Source of the DNA: Butyrivibrio sp. VCB2006
GTDB lineage: Bacteria; Bacillota; Clostridia; Lachnospirales; Lachnospiraceae
DNA: 64,000 bases
Assembly (NCBI RefSeq): GCF_000420945.1
Contig: NZ_ATVX01000001.1
Span: 62,001-126,000, forward strand
Reading direction: 5' to 3'
The number at the start of each line of letters is the position of its first letter. Within the stretch, counting starts at the first letter, position 1. A model generated the notes under the pieces. That model did not search any database. It saw nothing but the letters and a program-made list of their open reading frames with translations, and was not told the DNA's origin. Below, one piece after another: positions 53,744 through 62,367 of the stretch. Both the position numbers and the translations under genes were made by a program.

Positions 53744-54241
53744 ATGAATAAAGATATTGTACCTGAGCATTTTACCCTGGAACTTGCGCTGTTTGATATG
53801 GTGCCGGTTATCCTGTTTGGGGTCGCATCACTGATTCTGTGGAATAGCGTTGGTGGAGTGGTACTTTTCCTTGGAGCCGTTATCTGCTTCGTATCAGGAA
53901 TGCTCAAGGTTTTATGGAAGATAATTGTTGTTCTTAAGAAAAAGAATGTTTGGCCGCTGTTTCTTCAGATGAGAATAGGAATGCCCATAGGCTTTGCTTT
54001 TCTTATTATTGGGCTGATCATTGCAGGAGTTAAGGGAAATCTTAGCGCCTTTGCAGCAGGGCTGTTGCATCCGCTTCCGATGATATTCCTGGTACTTACT
54101 GTTATTGCGATGACCGGTATGATCTACTGCGGACGTAAACTTAACAGCGCTGATGTTAAAGCCAACTGGATTGAACAGATATGTAATACTGTTGGCCAGG
54201 GCAGCTTTATGATGATGGTAATAATGGCTTCTTCACTTTGA
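53744..54241 (+). CDS. hypothetical membrane protein, 165 aa
   Basis: Not recognised. Four or five hydrophobic helices (VPVILFGVASLILW, GGVVLFLGAVICFVSGM, MPIGFAFLIIGLIIAGV, PMIFLVLTVIAMTGMIYCG). It follows the SLC6-type transporter by 18 bp and is likely translated from the same message, perhaps as an accessory subunit. The stop codon lies in the loop of a strong hairpin. Confidence 0.75.
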   Translation: MNKDIVPEHFTLELALFDMVPVILFGVASLILWNSVGGVVLFLGAVICFVSGMLKVLWKIIVVLKKKNVWPLFLQMRIGMPIGFAFLIIGLIIAGVKGNLSAFAAGLLHPLPMIFLVLTVIAMTGMIYCGRKLNSADVKANWIEQICNTVGQGSFMMMVIMASSL

Positions 54242-54252
54242 GTGAGGAAGCC
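54226..54252 (+). other. hairpin enclosing the stop codon of the small membrane protein
   Basis: 12-bp stem with one wobble (54226-54237 with 54241-54252, loop TTG) that contains the TGA at 54239-54241. No T-run, so transcript stability or weak termination is more likely. A TATAAT at 54256-54261 right after it could start the DUF362 gene. Confidence 0.5.
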
Positions 54253-54308
54253 ATGTATAATATAAGCAGTAGGCAATTTAATATCATATAAATGGTAGGA
54301 GGCTTTTA

Positions 54309-55433
54309 ATGGAGAAGTCAAAAGTATATTTCACGGATTTCAGAACTGTTCTGGGCGTGAGCCTGACAGCCAAACTTCAGAAGCTGATTCGGATGGCAGG
54401 AATCGGGCAGATAGATATGGATGGTAAATTCGTTGCAATCAAGATGCATTTCGGAGAACTTGGAAACCTTGCATACCTGCGCCCCAACTATGCCAAGGCA
54501 GTTGCAGATGTTGTAAAAGAGCAGGGTGGTCTTCCGTTTTTAACAGACTGTAATACTCTGTATCCGGGTAGCCGCAAGCACGCTCTTGAGCACATGGACT
54601 GCGCCAATATAAATGGTTTTAATACAATTACAACAGGCTGTCAGATTATTATTGCAGACGGCCTTAGAGGGACTGACGATATAGCAGTGCCTGTTCCAAA
54701 TGGTGAGTACTGCAAGGAAGCTTACATTGGCCGTGCTGTAATGGACGCTGATATCGTAATATCTTTAAATCACTTCAAAGGGCATGAGCAGGCAGGCTTT
54801 GGCGGTGCCATCAAGAATCTTGGAATGGGCTGCGGAAGCCGAGCTGGTAAGATGCAGCAGCACAACAGCGGACATCCGCATGTAATCGGAGATCTGTGCA
54901 GAGGATGTCACAGATGCGCCAAGGAATGTGGATCTGATGCTATAAGCTATAACGGCAACAAGGCTTTTATCGATCCTGATAAGTGCAAGGGTTGCGGAAG
55001 ATGTATTGGTGCCTGTGCCTTTGACGCAATTGAAAATGATAACTGGGATGCACCGGCACTTCTTGGAAGAAAGATGGCGGAATATACTGCAGCTGTAGTC
55101 AGCGGAAGGCCTACCTTCCACATCAGCCTTATCACTGATGTATCTCCAAACTGTGACTGCCATGGTGAAAACGATGCGCCTATTCTTCCTGATATCGGAA
55201 TGCTGGCATCCTTCGACCCTGTAGCTCTTGATCAGGCCTGCGTTGACCTGTGCCAGAAGGCTGAGCCAATCCGTAACAGCCAGCTTGGTGACAACATGGC
55301 CAAAGAGCATTTCCACGACCATGGCGACGTTTGGCACAACTCAAATCCAAATGTTTCCTGGGCAGAAACTCTTGAACATGCTCAGAAGATTGGTGTAGGA
55401 AGCCGCGAATACGAACTTATCACCATGAAATAA
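54309..55433 (+). CDS. DUF362 protein with two [4Fe-4S] ferredoxin motifs
   Basis: 374 aa. A DUF362 domain (AIKMHFGELGNLAYLRP, NHFKGHEQAGFGGAIKNLGMG) is followed by two clusters with spacing CX2CX2CX3C: C197, C200, C203, C207 and C226, C229, C232, C236. The remaining ~130 residues complete the DUF362 fold. The family is of unknown function, often annotated as an Fe-S-binding oxidoreductase-like protein. GTAGGAGGC site before the ATG; possible own promoter at 54256. Confidence 0.9.
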   Translation: MEKSKVYFTDFRTVLGVSLTAKLQKLIRMAGIGQIDMDGKFVAIKMHFGELGNLAYLRPNYAKAVADVVKEQGGLPFLTDCNTLYPGSRKHALEHMDCANINGFNTITTGCQIIIADGLRGTDDIAVPVPNGEYCKEAYIGRAVMDADIVISLNHFKGHEQAGFGGAIKNLGMGCGSRAGKMQQHNSGHPHVIGDLCRGCHRCAKECGSDAISYNGNKAFIDPDKCKGCGRCIGACAFDAIENDNWDAPALLGRKMAEYTAAVVSGRPTFHISLITDVSPNCDCHGENDAPILPDIGMLASFDPVALDQACVDLCQKAEPIRNSQLGDNMAKEHFHDHGDVWHNSNPNVSWAETLEHAQKIGVGSREYELITMK

Positions 55434-55458
55434 ATAAACTTATCGGCGCATGAAATTG

Positions 55459-55479
55459 TAAAAAACGATTGTTTTTTTG
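55459..55479 (+). terminator. AT-rich terminator-like element after DUF362 gene
   Basis: AAAAAAC and GTTTTTTT flank a GATT loop shortly after the stop codon. The T-run is part of the stem; a weak terminator at best. Confidence 0.4.
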
Positions 55480-55537
55480 TTAAATCTGACTATTACGAGA
55501 GCTCAAAAAAATCTGTATCATAATCAAGTAATTGAAT

Positions 55538-55621
55538 GTCGCCCGACGGGCTGACGATTTATGAATACTGGGTTGTAACCGAACACGTGTAAGTGAAGAC
55601 TCGCTTACCGTGTTCTTTTTT
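55538..55621 (+). promoter_or_regulatory. structured leader with terminator before the MATE gene
   Basis: A GC-rich hairpin (GTCGCCC/GGGC-T-GAC, 55538-55555), a small GGTT/AACC hairpin (55570-55579) and then a strong terminator stem (55581-55596 with 55601-55615, one bulge) ending in a T-run. All lie upstream of the MATE ATG, with TATCAT near 55515 as a possible -10. This resembles a riboswitch- or attenuator-controlled leader but matched no class I know. Confidence 0.5.
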
Positions 55622-55643
55622 TACGGATTTTAAGGAGGTAAAA

Positions 55644-57050
55644 ATGAATCAGAACACAAATAACTATCTAGCAGAAGAGAGGATAGGAAAGCTTCTTCTC
55701 AAGTTTTCAATTCCCTGCATTATGTCGCTGCTTGTATCGTCTCTTTATAACATAGTGGACCAGATTTTCATTGGAAGAGGCGTAGGATATCTTGGAAATG
55801 GTGCAACAAATGTTGTTTTTCCAATCACAGTTATATCACTTGCGATTGCTCTGATGCTTGGTGATGGAGCTGCAGCATATCTTAGTCTTTGCCAGGGTAA
55901 AAAAGATGTGAAGTCAGGAAATAAGAGCATGGGCAATGTTGTAATGCTTCTTGTAGCATCCGGAGTTATAATGGCAGTTCTTTTTGCTGTATTTAAGTCA
56001 CAGATTCTTACAGCGTTTGGAGCTACCAAGAACAATCTTCCATATGCAAATGAGTACTTTGATTATATAATTTTGGGAATTCCTTTCTTTGTTGTCGGTA
56101 ATGGCCTTAATTCCATTATCAGGGCTGATGGAAGCCCTAAATTTGCCATGATTACTACTTTTGCAGGATGTATCATCAATGTGATTCTTGACCCTGTTGC
56201 AATCTTCACTCTTCATATGGGAATGAAGGGAGCTGCTATCGCGACTATAGCCGGTCAGATTGTTACAGCAATCTGTGGAATTGTGTACATTCTCTTCAGG
56301 GCAAAGACCTTTAAGCTCACTTTGAAAAACATGATTCCTGATATGGCCGTAATTGGTAAGTTTGTTCCTCTTGGAATAAGCAGTTTCTTAACACAGCTCT
56401 CTATCGTAGTGATCATGGGCGTAATGAACAATGTCCTCGTTAAATATGGAGCAATGAGTAAGTATGGCGCTGATATCCCACTTACAGTAGTAGGAATTGT
56501 TATGAAGGTATTCCAGATAGTAGTATCGGTATGTATCGGAATTGCCGCAGGTTCTCAGCCTATCGTGGGCTATAACTACGGAGCAGGAGAATACAGAAGG
56601 GTAAAAGAGCTGTTTACAACAATCATCAAAGCTGAAGCAATTGTGGGACTGGTTTCAATGCTTTTATTTGAACTTTTCCCTCTTCAGATTACATCAATAT
56701 TTGGAAGTGAGGACGGTCTTTATAATGAATTTGCGGTTCTTTCATTCAGGATTTTCCTTTCAATGATCATTCTGACATGTATTCAGAAGTCTACTAGTGT
56801 TTTCCTTCAGTCTCTTGGAAAGCCAGTAATGGCTATGGGACTATCATTACTCAGGGACTTTGTATTAAGTGTTCCGCTTGCCATTGTTCTTCCTATGTTC
56901 TTTGGCGTTGAAGGAGCTCTTTTATCAGCCCCTGTAGCGGACATAGTAACTACAGTAGCTGTTGTTCTGATGTCCATAAATGTTGTAAAAGAGCTTGACT
57001 CCAAAATCAACAGCGATGAAGATGACGCTATGGAAGCACAAGTGGCTTGA
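55644..57050 (+). CDS. MATE-family multidrug/sodium efflux transporter
   Basis: 468 aa, twelve hydrophobic helices, with the MATE start KLLLKFSIPCIMSLLVSSLYNIVDQIFIGR and the central GQIVTAICG and GAGEYRRVKELF regions. It exports cationic drugs or metabolites by Na+ or H+ antiport. The ATG at 55644 has an ideal AAGGAGGT site; an in-frame ATG at 55593 lies in the leader terminator and is rejected. Its expression may depend on that leader. Confidence 0.93.
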   Translation: MNQNTNNYLAEERIGKLLLKFSIPCIMSLLVSSLYNIVDQIFIGRGVGYLGNGATNVVFPITVISLAIALMLGDGAAAYLSLCQGKKDVKSGNKSMGNVVMLLVASGVIMAVLFAVFKSQILTAFGATKNNLPYANEYFDYIILGIPFFVVGNGLNSIIRADGSPKFAMITTFAGCIINVILDPVAIFTLHMGMKGAAIATIAGQIVTAICGIVYILFRAKTFKLTLKNMIPDMAVIGKFVPLGISSFLTQLSIVVIMGVMNNVLVKYGAMSKYGADIPLTVVGIVMKVFQIVVSVCIGIAAGSQPIVGYNYGAGEYRRVKELFTTIIKAEAIVGLVSMLLFELFPLQITSIFGSEDGLYNEFAVLSFRIFLSMIILTCIQKSTSVFLQSLGKPVMAMGLSLLRDFVLSVPLAIVLPMFFGVEGALLSAPVADIVTTVAVVLMSINVVKELDSKINSDEDDAMEAQVA

Positions 57051-57152
57051 TTTGAATATAAGGGATATTCGAAGATAGATAGGATTCATTATCCTGACCT
57101 AATAAATATTACAGATGCTATTCAGGGAATCTTTGACTACATCTAATATATT

Positions 57153-57248
57153 TCGCTTTAAATCAAACAAAAAAGAAGGAGAAAATGCAGGAAATACTAG
57201 CATTATCTCTTTCTTTTTTGTTATAATCTCTTCATTGATTTAAAGCGA
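57153..57248. repeat. 96-bp palindromic element between MATE and M13 peptidase genes
   Basis: Outer perfect 14-bp arms TCGCTTTAAATCAA (57153-57166) and its complement (57235-57248). Inside are 17-bp arms (57166-57182 with 57206-57222, one wobble) and a short GC-containing centre with ATGC/GCAT. The inner stem with its T-rich 3' arm can act as the terminator of the MATE gene. The outer arms make the element longer than a terminator needs. Confidence 0.7.
57222..57227 (+). promoter_or_regulatory. possible -10 box for the M13 peptidase gene
   Basis: TATAAT at 57222-57227, 39 bp before the ATG, within the palindrome just after its inner stem. No good -35 is seen. Confidence 0.35.
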
Positions 57249-57266
57249 TAAAAGAAAGGGATTTTT

Positions 57267-59171
57267 ATGGGTGAAACAGTGAGAATTCAAGACGACCTCT
57301 ATCATGCGATTAACGGAGAGTGGCTTAAAACGGCGATTATTCCGGATGATAAGCCTATGACAGGTGGATTTAGCACGTTGGCAGAGGATGTTGAAAAAAC
57401 AATGATGGCTGATTTTAAGGCTTTTGCAGAAGGAGATAAGACTTCTGACATTCCTGAAATGGCCTATGCAATATCTCTTTACAAGAAAGTACTTGATACA
57501 GAAAGAAGAAATAAAGAAGGATTAGAGCCAGTCCTTTCTCTTTTAAATAGGATCAAGGCACTTGAAACAGTGGAAGACCTTAATAATGTAGCTACGGAGT
57601 TTCTTCTTAAAGGACTCGAGCTTCCAATAGATATGGCTGTAGATGTAGACATGGCTGACACTACAAAGCACTGCTTTATAGTGCAAGGACCAGCTATAAT
57701 TCTCCCGGATACTCCGTATTATGCAGATGATAATGAATCTGGCAAACAACTTTTGGCTGTTTATGCTGATATGGCTGTGAAAGCTCTTGAATTTGCTCCT
57801 CTTTCTGAGGGAGAAAAGAAGCTCTTTATAGAGGATGCACTTGCCTTTGATGCTCTTGTTGCAAAGAAAGTAAAAAGCCAACTGGAATGGTCTGAATACT
57901 ATAAGAATCAGAACCCTATGGACGTAGATGAAGTTGCTGAATATGTAGCGCCTTTTGATATCAAGAAAGTACTTAAAAATCTTTATGGGGACAAGATTCC
58001 TGACACGCTGATAGTTTATGATCCTAAAGCCATTAAGGAGATGAATGGATATTTCTCAGAGGAGAATTTTAAACTTTACACACACTGGTTATATGTGAAA
58101 ACTCTTTTGACTGCTACTCCATGTCTTTCTCTGGAACTTAAATCAATTGGAACAAGCTATAGAAGAGCACTTATGGGAATAGCGGCTGATCCAGAGATCG
58201 AAAAAGAAGCTTATCAGATGGCATCTGAGTTTTACAAAGAGCCGGTGGGTGTGTATTACGGTAGAACCTATTTTGGAGAAGAGGCTAAAAAGGATATTGC
58301 CTCAATCGCTCAAAAAGTAATTGACACCTATAAGCTTAGAATGAGGAAAAACACATTCCTTGCAGATTCTACCAAAGAAGAGGCAATCAAAAAGCTATCT
58401 ACAATAGTAGTTAAAATGGGCTATCCTGATACCATAAGGGAAATCTGGACAAAGCTAAGGTTTGAAGAGAGCGATTCTTTATATGCGGCAGTAAATAAAA
58501 TTAACGAGATTCGAAGAAAAGACCAGTTTGATAAGCTCTATAAGGAAGTAGACCGTTCAGAGTGGGTAATGCCAGGCCACCTCGTAAACGCTTGTTATAA
58601 TCCTGGCTGTAACGATATTACATTTCCTTCTGCAATCCTGCAGAAGCCTTTCTATAGCCTATCACAGAGTGTAAGTGAGAATCTTGGTGGTATAGGTGCA
58701 GTAATCGGTCACGAAATATCTCATGCTTTCGACACCAACGGAGCTAAGTTTGATGAAAAAGGAAATTTGAAGGACTGGTGGCTTGAAGAAGATTTCAAAG
58801 CATTTGAAAAACTTGCAGATGACATGAAAGAGCAGTTTGATGGAATCCCTTATCATGGTGGCAAAGTAAATGGTGAACTTACCGTATCTGAAAATATAGC
58901 TGATAATGGAGGAATGGGCGTAACACTGGAAATTATGCATACTCTTCCTGATGCTGATTTTAAGGCCTATTTTGAAAACTGGGGTAGAATATGGTGTATG
59001 AAAGCCAAGGAGGAAATGATTCAGCTTCTTCTTGCCAGGGATGTTCATGCTCCTGCACCAATCCGTGCAAATATTCCTCCAAGGAATTTTAGCGAGTGGT
59101 ATGAGGCCTTTGGTGTAACAGATAAGGATAAGATGTATATTGCTCCTAATAAAAGGATTAGTATTTGGTGA
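57267..59171 (+). CDS. M13 family metallopeptidase (neprilysin/PepO-like)
   Basis: 634 aa zinc endopeptidase of short peptides. The zinc motif HEISH is at 482-486 (VIGHEISHAFDTNGAKFD), and the third ligand is E542 in SENIADNGG, with D546. The N-terminus DDLYHAINGEWL and the C-terminus APNKRISIW are typical. No signal peptide or membrane anchor, so it is probably a cytoplasmic oligopeptidase like lactic-acid-bacterial PepO. AGAAAGGG site. A terminator follows. Confidence 0.93.
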   Translation: MGETVRIQDDLYHAINGEWLKTAIIPDDKPMTGGFSTLAEDVEKTMMADFKAFAEGDKTSDIPEMAYAISLYKKVLDTERRNKEGLEPVLSLLNRIKALETVEDLNNVATEFLLKGLELPIDMAVDVDMADTTKHCFIVQGPAIILPDTPYYADDNESGKQLLAVYADMAVKALEFAPLSEGEKKLFIEDALAFDALVAKKVKSQLEWSEYYKNQNPMDVDEVAEYVAPFDIKKVLKNLYGDKIPDTLIVYDPKAIKEMNGYFSEENFKLYTHWLYVKTLLTATPCLSLELKSIGTSYRRALMGIAADPEIEKEAYQMASEFYKEPVGVYYGRTYFGEEAKKDIASIAQKVIDTYKLRMRKNTFLADSTKEEAIKKLSTIVVKMGYPDTIREIWTKLRFEESDSLYAAVNKINEIRRKDQFDKLYKEVDRSEWVMPGHLVNACYNPGCNDITFPSAILQKPFYSLSQSVSENLGGIGAVIGHEISHAFDTNGAKFDEKGNLKDWWLEEDFKAFEKLADDMKEQFDGIPYHGGKVNGELTVSENIADNGGMGVTLEIMHTLPDADFKAYFENWGRIWCMKAKEEMIQLLLARDVHAPAPIRANIPPRNFSEWYEAFGVTDKDKMYIAPNKRISIW

Positions 59172-59229
59172 TTTATTACTCAAATTGGCATGGAGCGTTA
59201 TATCCGAAGTTAATCGGGCTATGACCTTG

Positions 59230-59259
59230 AAGGAATCGAGTAAAATCGGTTCCTTTTTT
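59230..59259 (+). terminator. terminator after the M13 peptidase
   Basis: 10-bp stem with one wobble (59230-59239 with 59246-59255) and a T-run of six. Confidence 0.85.
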
Positions 59260-59423
59260 GTGTGATTTTTGCAATTGATACCATATTGTTCTTGACAAAA
59301 TGCTTCCAAAGGGTGATGTGGTTGTCAAAACCGGCAACCCTAAAAGATTTCCTAAAAGTGTTTTCAGCTCTCTCTGGAGTTGTCATTAAGCCTGAGAAAA
59401 TCAGAAATTGATCATTGATATAT
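59260..59423. other. gene-free intergenic stretch
   Basis: Part of the 335-bp space between the convergent M13 peptidase and LacI genes. A TTGACA at 59292 has no matching -10. No coding frame, tRNA or clear structure was found in this portion. Confidence 0.5.
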
Positions 59424-59490
59424 AGACCAAGGCTTTTTAGTAATTCCTCATCTGCTGGGGATATAGAAGTCTTGGTCTTTTCATTTATTT
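59424..59490. terminator. hairpin between convergent genes
   Basis: 12-bp stem with one wobble (59424-59435 with 59467-59478), an inner ATTCCT/GGGGAT pairing, and a T-rich + strand tail. On the minus strand it follows the LacI gene stop at 29 bp, so it may also end that transcript, though with a poorer T-run. Confidence 0.5.
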
Positions 59491-59506
59491 TTCTATGGCG
59501 TTTAGT

Positions 59507-60565
59507 TTATTTAATCGTATTTCCGGTTGATTCTCTTATTATGATATCTGTTTCTACATATGTTTTTTTGTAAGGAGTATTTGGATTTGCGATCCTGGAA
59601 AGCAGAATTTCCGCAGCAATAAAGCCCATGGAGCTTGAATGGATCTTCACCGTGGTAAGACTTGGCTCGATGATGGTGGCTTCGGGCGCATTATCAAATC
59701 CGCAGACCGCAACGTCCTTCGGAACTTTTTTACCAAGCTGCCTAAGGGCCTTTATGGTGCAGATTGCAAGGTAATCGTTGGCACAAAAGAAAACTTCAGG
59801 CATTTTCCCAAGCTCGCTGATCCTTGCTGCGAGATAATCTGTATCTTTGTACGGACTCGAGTCGTCATCAAGAATACAGGATCCGGTGTCGATGCCAATC
59901 CCGCTATCTGTCATGGCTGAAACGTAGGCCTGCCACCTCTCATTGAAGGACTGGCAATGGAATCTGTCACCAACAAATGAGATGTTTCTCTTTCCGCTTT
60001 GGATAAATGAACTGATCAGGCGGTAGACGCTTGTAACATTCTCCATGTAGAGAGTATCAGCTGCCAATCCGAATTTCTGAAGAACAGGGGTATCTACAAA
60101 GAGAATGGGAATATTCAGGCTGCAGAGGAATTTGCTGTATTTTTCGGAAAAGAGCTCTATACAGAGAATTCCTGCTATATTGTCCATGGAAAAATTAGTT
60201 GGGAGGCTTAAGGATTCAATATCATTATCTTTAATAATGTTGATTGAAAGCTTGTAGCCCAGTGAATCTATTCTGTTCTGAAATGCCTCAAGAAGCTTGG
60301 TTCCTGAATGGGATGCACCAGGAAAAGAATGAGTGAACAGGGCTATTTCTGCCTTGCCGTCCTTTAATGCTAAGAGATTACTTGTTGCTGTATCAGCGGT
60401 ATCAACTAAACTAAACTGCTTGTAGCCCATGGCTGTAGCCATCTGACAGATCTTACTCCTGGTTTCCGAAGATACGCTTCCTGAGTTGTTAAGTGCTCTG
60501 GAAACAGTATTTCTTGACATTCCAAGTGCGTCTGCAATTTCCTGTAATGTTACTCTTTTTCCCAT
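59507..60565 (-). CDS. LacI-family transcriptional regulator
   Basis: 352 aa. Helix-turn-helix at the start (VTLQEIADALGMSRNTVSRALNNSGSVS), a hinge-like region, then a sugar-binding sensor domain ending ADIIIRESTGNTIK-like (ETDIIIRESTGN). It is divergent from the GH32-like lipoprotein gene, across 246 bp with repeated near-palindromic sites, and is expected to repress that operon until its sugar, probably a fructoside, is present. GTATTGAGGGGAC-type site upstream on the minus strand. Confidence 0.93.
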   Translation of the reverse strand: MGKRVTLQEIADALGMSRNTVSRALNNSGSVSSETRSKICQMATAMGYKQFSLVDTADTATSNLLALKDGKAEIALFTHSFPGASHSGTKLLEAFQNRIDSLGYKLSINIIKDNDIESLSLPTNFSMDNIAGILCIELFSEKYSKFLCSLNIPILFVDTPVLQKFGLAADTLYMENVTSVYRLISSFIQSGKRNISFVGDRFHCQSFNERWQAYVSAMTDSGIGIDTGSCILDDDSSPYKDTDYLAARISELGKMPEVFFCANDYLAICTIKALRQLGKKVPKDVAVCGFDNAPEATIIEPSLTTVKIHSSSMGFIAAEILLSRIANPNTPYKKTYVETDIIIRESTGNTIK

Positions 60566-60634
60566 AATGGATGTCCCCTCAATACTTTCTGAGTCTTTTT
60601 ATATTCGGTAAATATCATAACGCTGCAATAACAA

Positions 60635-60733
60635 TGTGTCAAATGCACCAATTTCTGTATGACAAGTGTGCATAATTCACAAAAAGAAACCCATAAAAAC
60701 ACTGAATTTCACGAAAAGTTGTGTCATATGCAC
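60635..60733. promoter_or_regulatory. repeated operator-like sites for the LacI regulator
   Basis: TGTGTCAAATGCAC (60635-60648) and TGTGTCATATGCAC (60720-60733) are near-identical 14-mers 85 bp apart, each close to a palindrome of the form GTG-CAnnTG-CAC. A weaker TGACAAGTGTGCAT lies at 60660-60673, and an inverted TGACACATAATGC at 60751-60763 falls in the promoter spacer. The spacing would suit DNA looping by a tetrameric or paired-dimer LacI protein. Confidence 0.6.
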
Positions 60734-60740
60734 TTTTAGA

Positions 60741-60769
60741 TTGATACAAATGACACATAATGCTATATT
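60741..60769 (+). promoter_or_regulatory. promoter of the GH32-like lipoprotein operon
   Basis: TTGATA (60741-60746), exactly 17 bp, TATATT (60764-60769). An operator-like site ends 7 bp upstream and another lies in the spacer, so repressor binding would block polymerase. A small hairpin (TAGTGC AAAA GCACTA) precedes the GGGAGG ribosome site. Confidence 0.65.
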
Positions 60770-60811
60770 GTTTTTGTCAAGTGATAGTGCAAAAGCACTA
60801 AGGGAGGAATT

Positions 60812-62350
60812 ATGCATAGAATAAAAACATTGCTTTTGATTGGCATTATGACCATCGCCAGTGTTGGATGCTCATCCAAAGCCGCAGAACCGGATATTGC
60901 TTTAGATGAAACAACAGAGGAAACCGTGCAGTCAGCGGATGAAAAGTATCTGGGAGAGAACATTGAAGATCATATCGTTTTTCCGGCATCAGTGGAGGGA
61001 CTTGTGGGCGATACAATGCCGTTTTACGACGAGGGAAAGTACAATGTCTTTTACCTGGCAGACCTAAGAGACGGTAAGCAGGGATATCACCCTTGGGGGC
61101 TGATGCAGACTACAGACTTTGCCTCATATGATGACAAGGGAGTTGTTTTGAATTATGGAGACGCTGTAGAAGACCAGGACATAGCTCTTGGAACCGGAAG
61201 TGTAATAAAGGGAAATGACGGTAAGTATCATGCTTTTTATACAGGACATAACGATATGTTTGAGCCAAAAGAAGCAGTGATGCATGCTGTCAGCAGCGAT
61301 CTTATAAATTGGGAAAAGATTCCCGAAGATACACTTTATGCAAACGAGAATTATGCACAGAACGACTTCAGGGATCCGTATGTTTTCTATGTTGAATCAG
61401 AAAAGTGCTATTCAATGCTTGTTGCAACAAGACAGAACAACATCGGAGTCATTGCAAGATACACTTCAGAGGACTTAAAGAGCTGGGAAGATGCCGGTGT
61501 TTTCTTTGAAAATGATATGGGAACCGATTCAAATCTGGAATGCCCGACACTCCTTTCTTATAAAGGCAAGTGGTACTTGTCATTCTCTGATCAGTGGCCT
61601 CACAGGCTTGTTCATTACAGGATAGCAGACAATTTTGAGGGCCCGTTTGAGATCCCTTCACAGGACATCTTTGACTGCAACGGCTTCTATGCAGGAAGAA
61701 TGGAGACAGACGGAGAGAACTTATATGTTGTCGGATGGAACGGAACGAAGAAACAGCATACAGACAGTGAGGACTACGACTGGGGCGGAAATATGGTCAC
61801 TCATAAGCTTGTGCAGCATGAAGATGGAAGCCTCACACCTGTTTTAAACCCTGAGCTTGAAAAGCTTTTATCTAATGAGCTTTCGCTTACACCGGTCAAG
61901 ATGACTGATTCAGCTTCTCTTTCGGAGGGCGTTATATCTTTTGCCGGTGAAAAATATGAGATGGCGGGATTTAAGGAACTTCTTGGCAGTTACCTTATTA
62001 AGACCACGATCAGGGGTTTTGATAAAGACGGTATGTTTGGGTTCTGCTTTGATACAAACGAAGAAAGTGTCGGAAACCTGAACATTGTGTTTAACGGCGC
62101 CAACAACAGGATTGAGTTCTACAACGGCAGCAATATTATGGAAAGAACTGCTCAGTCATATGTTGATTTCAATTTAGCAGATAAAAATGAGCTGAATGTT
62201 TCACTGCTTGTTGCAGACGGCGTTGTGTGCATGTATGTCAACGATGAGATTGCTTTCACAACAAGAATGTACATGTCACAGGGCTCTGATTTTGGGGTGT
62301 TTAGTGTTGAATCAAAGGTAAGTTTTGAAGATTTGAAGGCATTTAAGTAA
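60812..62350 (+). CDS. GH32-like lipoprotein (probable fructan/sucrose-active hydrolase)
   Basis: 512 aa exported lipoprotein; the signal peptide ends at ASVGC with C20 as the lipid-bearing cysteine. The five-bladed propeller region carries VGDTMPFYDEGKYNVFYLAD (D67 a possible nucleophile), ALGTGSVIKGNDGKYHAFY, the RDP motif (R187-D188-P189) and the EC motif (E243-C244, acid/base), as in GH32. The usual WMNDPNG start is replaced by the GDTMPFYD form. A C-terminal beta-sandwich follows (ISFAGEKYEMAGF...VSFEDLKAFK). With the divergent LacI regulator this suggests surface hydrolysis of fructans or another fructoside. Confidence 0.85.
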   Translation: MHRIKTLLLIGIMTIASVGCSSKAAEPDIALDETTEETVQSADEKYLGENIEDHIVFPASVEGLVGDTMPFYDEGKYNVFYLADLRDGKQGYHPWGLMQTTDFASYDDKGVVLNYGDAVEDQDIALGTGSVIKGNDGKYHAFYTGHNDMFEPKEAVMHAVSSDLINWEKIPEDTLYANENYAQNDFRDPYVFYVESEKCYSMLVATRQNNIGVIARYTSEDLKSWEDAGVFFENDMGTDSNLECPTLLSYKGKWYLSFSDQWPHRLVHYRIADNFEGPFEIPSQDIFDCNGFYAGRMETDGENLYVVGWNGTKKQHTDSEDYDWGGNMVTHKLVQHEDGSLTPVLNPELEKLLSNELSLTPVKMTDSASLSEGVISFAGEKYEMAGFKELLGSYLIKTTIRGFDKDGMFGFCFDTNEESVGNLNIVFNGANNRIEFYNGSNIMERTAQSYVDFNLADKNELNVSLLVADGVVCMYVNDEIAFTTRMYMSQGSDFGVFSVESKVSFEDLKAFK

Positions 62351-62367
62351 GGAAAGAGTGGAATGTT

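Noticed and set aside
55593..55643. Upstream ATG for the MATE protein
   Set aside because: It falls within the leader terminator; the ATG at 55644 has an ideal AAGGAGGT.
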